64,000 bases of DNA, from positions 1,670,081,058-1,670,145,057 of the forward strand of contig CM062816.1 in assembly GCA_031772625.1 (NCBI GenBank), given 5' to 3'. Each line of letters begins with the position of its first letter. The first letter of the stretch is position 1. Made by a program: the position numbers and the translations under genes. The notes beneath the pieces were generated by a model. It was not told where the DNA came from. It searched no databases and saw only the letters and a list, made by a program, of their open reading frames with translations. Below are positions 48,197-58,859 of the stretch, one piece after another. The DNA is from Pinus tabuliformis. Its lineage: Eukaryota; Streptophyta; Pinopsida; Pinales; Pinaceae.

Positions 48197-50364
48197 TGTA
48201 ACATCCCTACCGGGTAACTCATCATAATTAACAGTTATGAATAGTTATTTAGTTTCGGAACTGATCCTTAGCATTCGGAACTGATTCTTGAATTTGGATA
48301 TTGGAAATGAGATCGAATATGGGGAGGTGGGGGGCAGTTATTGATTTTCCGTTCCCCATGCACCTTCTCCAACGAACTCGACCCGATGAATCGAACTATG
48401 GAATCGGGTCCACTACTCATTTTTTCTCCTGGCTTGGCGAGGTGCCCTCGTCGTGGGGAATCGGACTCAACTCGTCTCTCAGATGGCTTCCTTGCTTCAG
48501 GGACCGGGCCGAGGTAGACTTATCCAATGATTCCTCTCTCCGGATGGCGAGGAGCGATTTGGAAAGCACTGACCGTTATCGTTTACAGCGCTGCATCAAA
48601 GCCAACGCCCGTGCCAATGGATTGTTCGATCTGCCTGGCCGAATTTGCGTAAGGAGAAAAGGTGAGAGTGCTGCCGAATTGTAATCATCGTTTCCATTTG
48701 GAATGCATCGATGCATGGCTTGTCTCACATTCTTCCTGCCCTTTCCTAATTCTCCACAAAGAAAGACGTGGAACCGCGGAAATTGTTCAAGAGACAGAGC
48801 CAAACAATAGCATGGAAATAGTCGTAGAGGCCAGGGATTCAACCCAAGCAGTCGGACTGGTTTCTTTACACACTGAAACGTTCCAAGGAAGTCCGCAGGT
48901 CGCAGTTAGGAATCTGTCAATGTTGCCTAGTCCAGCTTAGTTTTCCGAATGGCTTCCTTGAAATAGGTAAGAGCGTGCAACAGCAAACTGGTGGCTCATT
49001 CTTTGGTTTTTCAGGGTGGAGCTGAAGGTGAATATGAAGAGATCAACAGTTCTTAATACTCACGCCCAGATCTAAAGATAAGTAACTGCATTCTTATAGA
49101 GAGAATTTTAGTGCATGCATTAGAAGAATGATTGATTTTATATGTTCTCTTTGTAAAGAGAATAGGTTAATGCATGTGGTAATGTATATGGTAAAAGATT
49201 GATTAATTTATCTGTTTTCTTGATTAAAGAAGTACTTAATGAGTCCATGCTTGTATCATTAAAAGACTATGTCCACTGCATATACTAAAGAAGGGATATT
49301 AGGATAAGCTAAATGGCTCAAAGAACAGTCATCGTGTTATGGAGATGTGTTCTTTGTATGTTAGCAAAACTATGATAAAATCTTGACCATTGTGTTATAT
49401 GTTTTAAAAAGAAACATGGACTTGTAAACTAATGGTTAGATCTCTTAGAGAGAGATATGCACCAGTGTGAATAAGCTTGTGAAAAGTAGAACAAGAATTT
49501 ACTTGAATAGATGTACTAGTTAGTTAGTATGTTATGCTTGCTCATGCAGATGAGTAGATGATAAAAGATCATTTTTAGAGGTTGTTTAATGAATTATTGA
49601 TATTGTAACTAATCTTGTTGCCAAGATTGTTGTCAACAACATTGACAGGAAAAGATGGCGGTTGGTGCCAAAGGAAAGTAATGTTTAACATTGGCAGGAA
49701 AAGGATTATTCGTCCATGCAGATGAGTTCAAGCTGCAGTATTGTCCATTGCTAGAACAATTATGCCACAAGGAATGTTGCATGTGGCGGTATGTAAATAA
49801 AAGATTACATGAAAATTGTATTAGCTTTTAGCTAGTTATGTGACAGCTTAATGATAATTCATTGTAAAGATTTTAATACAATGGTTAAGGGATGGAATCC
49901 CTTATAAGCCATTGAGTGAGGGGTGAAAACCCTCACGAGCGTTTAATAATAAGATTAAACGTTTGCTGGTTTTCACCCTACGGGGTTTCCAGGGTATATC
50001 AGTGTTCGATGGTGTGATTGATGTGATTGCCTTTTGTGTCAGTTGGATGATGTTGAATCCTTGATGTTGATGGTTCTTTATTTGATGGCATGATCATAAT
50101 GCCCAAATTAATATGGTTATGGAAATCGTGAAATGGATGCGAGGAATTATGAGATAATTTATGTTCTTACACTACCATGGTCGGGGTTAATGGTTATGCA
50201 ACTTATTGACTGTTATTGCAATTTACTTGATGTATTAATGAACACTATGTCTAATGGTTAATGATGATTGTGGAGTTATGAATTTGATAAATTACTAGTG
50301 GGTAATTTGTATAAAAATTCTAACTTCCTACCTTTTACATGCGAGGTTACCGGGGTATATGACA
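48197..50364 (+). repeat. 3' LTR of the LARD
   Basis: Same length and ends as the 5' LTR. It includes the second copy of the RING-H2 fragment ([19 protein letters not shown] within 48662-48940). Confidence 0.92.
48516..48940 (+). pseudogene. Captured RING-H2 fragment, copy in the 3' LTR
   Basis: Identical in layout to the 5' LTR copy; only a few substitutions separate them. Its presence in both LTRs is expected, since LTRs are copied from one template at each transposition, and shows the capture happened before this insertion. Confidence 0.75.
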
Positions 50365-50369
50365 CTGTC

Positions 50370-51940
50370 TCTTCATCTTGAGATAAAAAACCACACTGGC
50401 TGGTTCCAAACGCGTTGATCAAATACTCTTTATGTGATTTTTTCCGAAAATTCTCATGGATTAACAAGAAATAATATGACAATTCTTCGACATTATTGCT
50501 TCCACATATATTTATTGTAATTCATTTTCTACGAATTATGATTTATAATTAATAAAAAAATATTTATAAATATAATTGTTTTAGGTAGGATAATTTATGT
50601 GTAAGTTTAAAAAAATTACTCTGTATTATAACTTGTCATTATGTCAATTTCAAGAGCATTAATTTGGCAAACCATTTCAATTTCAAGGGTATTGATTTTG
50701 TATTTAATTTACGTTGCAAGTATATGCTCACATTGATTTGTATTTAATTTGCATTGTAATTACAAGAATTTTTTTGTTTTTTGTTTTTATTGATTGGATT
50801 ATGTATCTTAAATTTATAATATTTATTTTTAAAAATTACAAAATATAAAAAATTATAAAATATAAATAAGTATCGACAATAAAAATACAAGATGTTTTAT
50901 TCATCAATTTTTTTTTGAAACTCCGACACAAAAAAAGTCTAAAAAATCGCACTAAAAACAATTCCATAAAAATATATAATATAAATAATTAAGAAATATT
51001 TAAATACAATTTAACTTTTATTAAAATAATTTTTTATTTAATCTTATTTTTAATTTATTTAAAAATTAAAATTTATTTTAAAAATAAATAAATAAACAAT
51101 TAACTCAAATCATATCAACTCAAATCATATTCTTTATTAGTTTGTTTATTAAAAAAAACTATCTCATATTCTTTATTAGTTTAGGGTGATTAATTTACAG
51201 AGATAAGTACAATATAAAATGGCCATGAATAGTTAATTTAGGGTGAGTAATGTAGAGAGATAAGTTTATAATTTAAACTATATGAAAGTTTTATTTTAAT
51301 ATCTTATATTTTCATTTTATATTACAATTATATAAATATCAAATTATTAAAATAATTATATTATTTTGAATTAAATTATATTGTTATATAATAATTTAAA
51401 AAGGTATTTTTATATTTATTAATTCTTTAAAATTTAAAATATATTAATTTTTCAAAAGCGTTATATTTAAATTACTCAAAATTCATTATTCTTAACTTAA
51501 ATTTTTTATAATGGTAACTTTTCCCTTTTAATAATAATTCATACAACACTTTAATGATTTACACAACATTTTGATGTTGTATTATGTAATTTAAAACTTT
51601 GCATTATTTCTTATAAATATATATAAATTGGGATAATCTTATAAATTAAATTAATTATTAACGCTACTAAATACAATATCTCTAAAATAATGAAAAAATG
51701 AATTTGTTTTAGATTAGTCTTACATTTTTTTTACAAAATTGTTTGGATAGAAATATTTTCCAATTTACTCGGTATTGAGATAAAAATATAAATCTCATTA
51801 TTAAACTCATTCATTATGGTATTTTTATTTTATAAAATCATTGCATTTTTTATTTTAAATAACAGAAAAAATACCATAGAGAAACCCAAAAACCTAAATT
51901 ATCAATCTCTTGATTCAAATTGTTATTTGGTTTCATATTT
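50370..51940. other. AT-rich spacer; first 100 bp is a foldback-family fragment
   Basis: 50365-50465 aligns with the right arm of the foldback element (35113-35210): shared words include ctggttcc(a/g)aaacgcg-like, atgtgatttt and ccgaaaa. The rest, to 51940, is A/T-rich with no gene or clear repeat. Confidence 0.5.
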
Positions 51941-52785
51941 TGTTGAGAAGTGTCACACGAAAGGCTCAATTTGACTTAGCATTGGACAAATTGAGAAAAT
52001 TCGAATTTCCACATCAGCCAGGCAATTAACTAAGGTGACATGGCTCTTGCCACTCAATTAGCTCAGTAAATTCGAGTTAGAGGGTTTGGAGTTTAGTTAA
52101 AATTGCTAAATTTTAGTAGTCCAGCTCAATTATTTCCAGTTGTATTCAATTAAACTAGCTCCAACTATTGATAGAACTAGTGGAAGGTCAGTTGTGTAGT
52201 GGGACAACAAACTAAGTTAGTGATCATCCAGTTAATTGACCAATCAACTCAAAATAGCTAATGCATGCAAGAAATTTGAGTTCCCCATCTGTGGTGGAGA
52301 TTCCAAGGCAGCGTAACAAGCAGTTGTAAACTAGTTTGAGTGTATAGGTGTTGCATACATTCAGATGATCCAACCTTGGGAACTGCGCAATCGATTAGAG
52401 GAAAAATTCCTAACAAATAGGGGTTAATTCATCAAGATTTGCACAAGGAAATTGGGGCTCAAATAGAGGTAGAAATTGACTAAGTCTAGGTCAGAGCTTC
52501 TCATTGAGAAGAGAGAGGTTATTCACTTGCAGGTTGATCTTAGAGTGAGCAAGCAATTGTAATACATTCTTTATTCATCTGATTAATGGAAAGATGCTTG
52601 AGTGGTTTTTCGTAGTTGGATTCTGTTAGAAAAATATTGTGCATGTGTGGTTTTTCTTATTGCATGTTTGTGAATATTGCTCTAAATTGTGAATTAAATT
52701 CCGTAGATTAGTAGAGTAGAATTGTGTCTCTTGATTTTAGATTAAATTTCTTGAGCAATTGAAATTTTATCACCATATTTCTACA
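51941..52785 (+). repeat. Copia 5' LTR
   Basis: TGTTGAGAAGTG (51941) to TTTCTACA (52785), 845 bp. Homologous along its length to the minus-strand LTR at 11503-12366. Confidence 0.8.
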
Positions 52786-52798
52786 TGGTATCAGAGCT
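52786..52798 (+). other. Copia primer binding site
   Basis: tggtatcagagct directly abuts the LTR end, as in most plant copia elements. Confidence 0.85.
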
Positions 52799-52879
52799 CT
52801 GAAATCACATCATAACTAGTATTTCGAACTCGTTTCTCAAGAATTTCGAATTTCCTAGCATAGCGAGTGCAGGCAACAT

Positions 52880-53177
52880 GAGTGTGGGTAGGGCGAGTGC
52901 GGGCATAATGAGTGCAACCTTTTTCCTTTAGATTTAGGAGAATGACCTTCAACAAACTAATATTAGAGTATTCCTTGGAAGGAAACTCAATTTCATTGCA
53001 TGGAAGGATTGCATGGAGGTGGTGCTTGATGACAACAAATTGTTGGAATATGTAAAGAAAGACATTCCAAAACTATGATGAGCTAATGCATAGAACCAAA
53101 CCCAATGGAAGAAACATGTAGCCAAGGTGAGGAGAATTATATTGGAGGGAGTGCAAAACCACATTGTCTCAAATATC
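52880..53177 (+). pseudogene. Copia gag, N-terminal part
   Basis: Weak but typical phrases: NDLQQTNIRVF, then FIAWKDCMEVVLDDN, then WKKHVAKVRRIILEGVQNHI, the helical N-terminal region of copia gag. The inverted-LTR unit enters at 53178. Confidence 0.6.
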
Positions 53178-53616
53178 TGTTATATATCTAGGGGGTATAA
53201 TATGGGGTACCAAGGAAGGTACCCAAGGTAATAATGTAATAATGGGATGGGCCATAGTAATAAATAAGGTGGTTAACCCATATCATGTAAGGGACCACAA
53301 GTAGTTAATAATAATGTAATGGGCCCATGGTATTAATTTGATGGTATGAGGGAACCATGGTAATGACCCATGGTATTGTATGTATGAGGCCTATATAGAG
53401 GCTAGAGACTCCATGTCAAGGGATAGTCAAGGATTATTGTATGAACAGGCATATGGCTTGTGGAGTGTTCTCCTTCCTTAAGGAGTGAATGTATGGTGTT
53501 GCCCTACCTTAAGGGTTTGATCAATAAAGAATAATTTCATATTATTTCTGGGTTTCTTTGCATTGTCTTATCTTTTCATATCATATCTATAATATTTCCG
53601 GGTTAGATCTACAACA
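53178..53616 (+). repeat. Left LTR of the inverted-LTR unit (plus orientation)
   Basis: TGTTATATATC to TCTACAACA, 439 bp, with a TATA-like ggcctatatagaggc (about 53388) and a polyadenylation-like gatcaataaag near 53520. Confidence 0.88.
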
Positions 53617-54113
53617 AGTGGTATCAGAGCTACAACAAGTGGTATCAGAGCATTTTTTGCCAAGTTGACATTTATGAGATTTTGCTTGCAACTTGGATTT
53701 ATAGACACAATGATTTTCTCCTTCTGAATCAATCCATGAACCTGCAATACAGAAATACCAGCAAAAAATAACCCTTTTGGTTCCTTGGTTTCCTTCTTTC
53801 CTGTAAAAATAAAATCTTTGCTAGGCTGTGTGTTTGTCTGTGTGAGCTTATCCACAAGATTAGATTCATGGTCAAAGCGCTCTATAACAGCTTTTTTGAA
53901 GGCATCCCAAGTCAAAAACCTTCCATTGGAACGTTGATGCTCTTGCCACCATTGTCGTCTTTCATTGTCCAAGTACATGCTTCCCACCATAAGCTGAGTC
54001 TCATTATCATAGACGTGATCCAAATATTTCTCCATTTGTGCTAGCCATCTAGCTGGATGAGAGCCATCAAATTTATACAAGTTCCTCAAATTCCGATCTA
54101 GGCCCACCATCAC
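53568..54113 (-). pseudogene. Gypsy gag of the inverted-LTR unit
   Basis: Minus-strand reading starts MMVGLDRNLRNLYKFDGSHP; ARWLAQMEKYLDHVYD, MYLDNERRQWWQEHQ and LTWDAFKKAVIERFDHE are the retrotrans_gag capsid-like signature. A region resembling the start of a gypsy protease follows (KIIVSINPSCKQNLINVNL) and then runs into the inverted left primer site. The gag belongs to the right-hand LTR by orientation. No RT or integrase is present, so the unit is non-autonomous. Confidence 0.75.
53619..53651 (+). other. Doubled primer binding site, left side
   Basis: tggtatcagagc occurs twice, at 53619 and 53640, within a 21-bp tandem duplication (acaacaagtggtatcagagc). The same doubling is present at the right LTR. 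Confidence 0.8.
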
Positions 54114-54307
54114 AAAAAATATTGGCGAAAATTTGAAATGGTCACAATTCTGTCAATATTGCTCAGAATCCTTATTATAACCTGTTTTTAGAAATGGAAC
54201 AATCATTCTGCATCTGCCCATGTGGTATAAATCTTGATCCAGGCACTTGGAATTTTAGATATGTGCTGCAGCTCTCCCGCCGTCACCAAAATTTCTGCAA
54301 AAAAACG

Positions 54308-54665
54308 CTGATTTTAAATAAGCGATATCTCCCTCATCCGGACTCCGATTCGACTGATTTTTTTTTTTTGAATTTGGGTAATTTTTCACAAAGAATCTAG
54401 ATCTACAATTAGATTTTGCAGATCTTGCACCAAGACGTCCAGATCTTCGCTGCCAACTCGCTTCCCTGAAAAATTGTCTACAACTCCACTGATTTTTAGA
54501 TCAGCGATATCTCCTTCATCCGGACTCCGATTCAACCGATTTTTTTTTGAAATCTGCTATTTTTTCACAAAGAATACATATCTACAATTAGATTTTGTAG
54601 ATATTTCACCAAAACATACAGATATGATCTGCAAACTCGCCGCCCCCGAAATCCTGCAAACAATT
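54308..54665 (-). repeat. 181-bp tandem duplication in the gypsy leader
   Basis: Two units share agcgatatctcc, atccggactccgattc and ctacaattagattttg at a spacing of about 181 bp (54322 and 54503). It lies between the right primer site and gag. Confidence 0.8.
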
Positions 54666-54697
54666 TAAAAAAATTCTCCCCTTGTGCCCAAGAAAGT

Positions 54698-54730
54698 GCT
54701 CTGATACCACTTGTTATAGCTCTGATACCA
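54698..54730 (-). other. Doubled primer binding site, right side
   Basis: gctctgatacca occurs at 54698 and 54719, the mirror image of the left arrangement. Confidence 0.8.
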
Positions 54731-54732
54731 CT

Positions 54733-55188
54733 TGTTATATATCTGACTCGGAAATATTATAGATTTGATATGAAAATATAAGATAATGCAAATATACCCA
54801 GAAACAATAAGATAGACATAGATAGAAATGATTCACTTTATTGATCAAACCCTTATGGTAGGGCAACACCATACATTCACTCCTTAAGGAAGGAGAACAC
54901 TCCACAAGCCATATGCCTGTTCATACAATAATCTGTTCACTATTCCTTCATGTGGAGTCTCTAGCCTCTATATAGGCCTCATACATACAATACCATGGAT
55001 CATTACCATGGTTCCCTCATACCATCAAACTAATACCATGGGCCCATTACATTATTATTAACTACTTGTGGTCCCTTACATGATATGGGTTAACCACCTT
55101 ATTTATTACTATGGCCCATCCCATTATTACATTATTACCTTGGGTACCTCCCTTGGTACCCCATATTATCCCCCCTAGGTATATAACA
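54733..55188 (-). repeat. Right LTR of the inverted-LTR unit (minus orientation)
   Basis: 456 bp, minus-strand reading TGTTATATACC to TATATAACA. About 93-95% like the left LTR by eye. Confidence 0.88.
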
Positions 55189-56106
55189 ATATCCATGGGA
55201 AATAAACTCCTTTCGCAATGTGGAAGGCACTCATAGAGCCATTCGAGAATAGTAGTGACCATAGAAAACTAGCCCTCAAAGAAAAAAATGAAATATCAAG
55301 ATGCAGAAGAATGATATTAATTTGTAGTATCTCACCAAATTTACACAAGTTCAGTATGAGCTTGGAGTGGTTGGTGTGAATGTCGCAAAAGATGACCTGG
55401 TGATCCTAGCTCTTCTAGGCCTTCCCAAAAGCTGACATAGCTACCAAGACTTAGTGAATGAGAGGGATAAATTACCGAATTGAGAATTTTTATGGTCTAA
55501 TTTGGTACAAGAAGAGATTAGGTGGAATACCATAGATGGAACCACATCCGATGGAGAGGATGGAGAAAATTTTGCACTGGTTGGAAAGGGAAAGAAGTGA
55601 AAAGGGAAGAAGTCTCAAACCAAACCAGAATCTAGCGAAGGGGGAAAGAAGAAAGACTTGTCCAAAATAAAATGCTTCAATTGTCATGAATTTGGGCACT
55701 ATGACACAAAGTGTCCACACAAAATTTATGGTAAGAAGAACTCGGGAGGAGTAGTAGGTGAAGCATTGGCTTCAAAGTTCAAGCTAGAATTCACCCTGAT
55801 TGCATGCATGGGCAGTACAGTGATGGGTAGTGTGTGGTACTTGGGCTCAGGTGCCTCGTTCCACATGATAGGGTGTAGAGAGTGTTTCAGTGACCTGGAG
55901 GAGAAATATCTCTGGATGCATACTGAGCTTGGGGATGAAGGGAGGTATGATGCTACTGGGATTGGTACATTAACCTTTAAGAGGAAGTCAGGATCCCCTC
56001 TTCGCCTCAAAGATGTCATGTTTGTGCTAGGCCTAAAGAAGAACCTCATCTCTGTAGCAGTTTTGGAATATCATGGCTATGATGTGATCTTCAATAAAGG
56101 GAAATA
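55189..56106 (+). pseudogene. Copia gag end and protease
   Basis: The zinc knuckle CFNCHEFGHYDTKCPHK (from 55673) marks the gag nucleocapsid. VWYLGSGASFHMIG (about 55834-55875) is the protease active-site region, matching the copia 'W-x-x-D-S-G-A-S-x-H-M' block. The FKRKSGSPLRLKDVMFVLGLKKNLISV segment leads toward integrase. Fossil. Confidence 0.8.
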
Positions 56107-56179
56107 ATTTATGAAGCACATAGGATCGGGGTTCGTTTGAAGAACCTATATAAAATTAATGTGGAAGATTGTGTGTCAT

Positions 56180-57360
56180 TAAGAAAGCGAGAGAAAGTCT
56201 AGAGTCATGATGTCGGTGAACTCTGGAACGGGAAATTGGGCCATTTGCATCATGATGCCCTAAAAATTATGTAACAAATAACCATTGGTCTCCCTAAAGG
56301 AGAACCTGACAAATGTGATGTTCCCAAGTGTTGTACCTTGGGGAAGAATGTCAAATCCACATTCCATGAATGAGACAATAAAGCACATGAAGTCTTGGAA
56401 AGAGTCCACTATGATGTTTGTGGACATTTCTCGACAACCTCCACTGCCAGACATAAGTACTTTATTATTGTTATTGATGATTTCTCAAGGAAGTGCTAGA
56501 TCTTCGTCATGCGGAAGAAAGATGAGACATTCTCAAAATTTGTAGAATTTAAGGCAATAATTGAGAAAGAAAACAACAAGAAGGTGAAGGCTCTCAGGAG
56601 TGATAATGGATGTGAGTATGCTTCAAATAACTTCAAGGATTTATATGTGAAATAAGTAATTCAAAGAGAGCTAAAAACACCTCACAACCCGCAGCATAAT
56701 GGGGTAGCTAAGAAAAAGAACCAAAGCATTTGTGGAGATGCTAGAGCTTTGCTACATGACCAAGGCCTACCACTACATTTGTGGGTAGAGGCATGTAACA
56801 CAACAGTCTACTTGAAAAACCGAAGTCCTCATCATATTCTTGGTGTGATTACACTGGAGGAGGATTTCCCAAGGCCTACCACTACATTTGTGGGTAGTGG
56901 GATGTAACACAACAATCTACTTGCAAAACTAAAGTCCTCATCATATTCTTGGTATGATTACACCAGAGGGGGCTTTCTCGAGGAGAAAGTTGGATGTATC
57001 TCATTTTAGAATCTTTGGATCCTCTGTTTATTGTCATGTCTCCAAAGAATCGAAGAAGAAACTTGAGCCGACAACAAAGGTTGAAGTTTTTTTAGATTAC
57101 ACCAAAACACCATATAATTACCATGTGTGCTTACCTTCCGTCGGAATGACACTTATGTGAAGGGATGTAATTTTTTATGAGGAGAAATCCATTTGGATAT
57201 CTCTTGAGATGGATCTTCAGATCCCACTATAAGAGTAGCTTTTATCACCAAAGGAGGAGCCTCAGGAAGTTTTGGAGCATCCACAAATGGAGGAACAAAG
57301 AGGAGGTAGAGTGGAGACATCCACTCAAGCAGAGCTATCCAGAGAAGGTAGAAATATAAT
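56180..57360 (+). pseudogene. Copia integrase
   Basis: Pieces seen: GELWNGKLGHLHHDALKIM (zinc-binding start), YFIIVIDDFSRKC-like core, KVKALRSDNGCEYAS (second acidic residue) and HNPQHNGVAKKKNQSI (third block). After 56950 comes the copia-typical FRIFGSSVYCHVSKESKKKLEP. Fossil with many breaks. Confidence 0.75.
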
Positions 57361-57539
57361 TAGAGAAGTTGATAGATTGGTGCATGATATGAGGGAGAAT
57401 GTAGGAGCTCCTTCAAATTTGTGCAGGTAAAGGAGGTCACCTGAGAGGCACACTAACTACATGGATCTAATGTCTGAGCTTGTAGAGACTGAGATATCCT
57501 CTTTTGAGGAAGCAGTTGAGTGACCAATTTGGGTTGATG

Positions 57540-57694
57540 TAATGGTGGAAGAATATGAATTCACCATGAAGAACATTGTTTAGGAAGTGGTCCCAAAATT
57601 GACAAATAAATCAGTTGTGGGTTCAAGATGGATCTTCAAGGTTAACCATGCAGCATATGGAATCACAGAGAAGTATAAGGCCAGATTTGTGGTA
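57540..57694 (+). pseudogene. Copia reverse transcriptase, first residues
   Basis: VPKLTNKSVVGSRWIFKVNH then GITEKYKARFVV is the start of copia RT ('W-V-F-K-x-K...Y-K-A-R-L-V'). It stops where the minus-strand gypsy LTR begins at 57695. Confidence 0.75.
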
Positions 57695-58715
57695 TGTTGG
57701 CTTAGGGGGTCCTTACCTAGGTTCAGAGTTAATTGCGCCAACCAACAAAACCCTACACTACTAGCCCTTTCGGCAACAACCTGCGTAGTGCAGGCTGCAG
57801 TCTCACCCAAAGCAGTATGGGGGATGAAAGAACCATGTTTCTGCATCCAGAGACTAGTGTGATGTCTTTTAGCGCCTTAGATCTGCCTTCACGTAGATTG
57901 ATAAACTCTTAGGGCACGTTGTTGCAACTCTACTTAAAGCAACCTTCAGACCTTCGCGAACATCTACAATCAGTCCTTGCAGACCTATAACAGTTAATTT
58001 TCCTACTTACACACATCAGAGGGCAGTCCTAAATTAGTGTTCACGCAGATTTACTTAAGTCATTAGTAAACATAAGAGAGATCACCAGAGTCTTCGCGAA
58101 AGTATTTAAACATAGATTGTGTACATTATTAAGGCTTATTCAAGATAATCACGTAAAATTCAATCAATATCTCATAAAACAAATCATTCATCAGCAGTAT
58201 GTAATATTAACAAAGATAAACAGAATACTCAAGAATTCTTCAGAAAATCGTCTTTATTGATCTTCAATTCAAGGTTACACACTCAAATTGCCCCATGCAC
58301 ATAGCTGCAGGGGTCCACGCACTTATCTATGGACTCTACTTAGGCCTCCACACACTCAGCTATGGAGCCTTTCTTTTCCTATCTAACCGCAAGAAGCAGA
58401 GCCTTCCTTCCCTAGCTCATGTCCTAGACTCTTCAATCAACCTAATTCTCTATATATCTTTCATTGTGTTCTTCTTGTTCCTTCACTAAGACACTATTTT
58501 TATACTTTTGATACAATGCCATGGTCCACGGACCATGGGTGAATCTCAAAGCTAAGTCAAAACTTTACATAAAACAAGGGGCTAAGCCCCTTTAACTCCT
58601 ATTCATCTACGTGCTTCGCATCCAAAAATCGTGGAGACTTTACATTATTTATGAAATTGTACCAAAATTTGGGTTATCTTAACCGCAAACTAACCCAGGG
58701 GAATCCATCCCAACA
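57695..58715 (-). repeat. 3' LTR of the minus-strand gypsy element
   Basis: Minus-strand reading TGTTGGGATGG (58715) to TAAGCCAACA (57695), 1021 bp, with matching TGTTGG/CCAACA ends. A TATA-like tatataga lies near 58455 on the complement. The 91-codon ORF crossing the left edge on the plus strand is a copia-LTR junction artefact. Confidence 0.75.
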
Positions 58716-58727
58716 GGCCCCCAACAC
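58716..58727 (-). other. Polypurine tract of the gypsy element
   Basis: The minus strand reads gtgttgggggcc immediately before the LTR, a short G-rich second-strand primer site. Confidence 0.55.
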
Positions 58728-58859
58728 AAAGATCGTCACTCACCCTCGAGTCACTCTACTGGCACCCCGATCTTACTACGAAGATCCCCTAGCTCCACCT
58801 AGATTACTGCAACTTCAACAGTGTTATGTGTTACTTCCTGTTAAACCTCCTTGATCAAC

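Larger units (their letters stand above)
41316..50369 (+). mobile_element. Non-coding LTR retrotransposon (LARD type), structurally complete, 5-bp target duplication
   Basis: LTRs 41321-43488 and 48197-50364 are both 2168 bp and differ at about 24 positions by eye (about 1.1%), mostly transitions. Target duplication CTGTC is at 41316-41320 and 50365-50369. A tRNA-Met-type primer site follows the first LTR and a polypurine tract precedes the second. The 4.7-kb interior has no gag or pol domain, so it must move with proteins of another element. It looks whole and young: at 2-7 x 10^-9 substitutions per site per year, about 1-3 million years (rate assumed, not measured). The LTRs carry a RING-H2 gene fragment. 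Confidence 0.92.
53173..55193. mobile_element. Gypsy-derived unit with LTRs in inverted (head-to-head outward) orientation
   Basis: Left LTR 53178-53616 is in plus orientation and right LTR 54733-55188 in minus orientation, so both outer ends are U3 ends (TGTTATATA). Both LTRs have their primer sites on the inner side. Target duplication ATATC is at 53173-53177 and 55189-55193, and the copia gag resumes after it, so the whole unit inserted in one event. The interior carries minus-strand leader and gag belonging to the right LTR. It is a rearranged fossil. Confidence 0.88.
51941..57694 (+). mobile_element. Ty1-copia element, 5' part, interrupted by two later insertions
   Basis: 5' LTR, primer site, gag start (52880-53177), then a 2-kb foreign unit, then gag end, protease, integrase and start of RT (55189-57694), where a minus-strand gypsy element enters. 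The rest of pol and the 3' LTR would lie beyond 64000. Same LTR family as 11503-12366. A fossil with many breaks. Confidence 0.8.

Noticed and set aside
53568-55188. Inverted LTRs as a DNA transposon with long terminal inverted repeats
   Set aside because: Each repeat has LTR features (TG...CA ends, TATA, polyadenylation-like site, adjacent tRNA primer site) and the interior encodes gypsy gag; the duplication is 5 bp as for retroelements.
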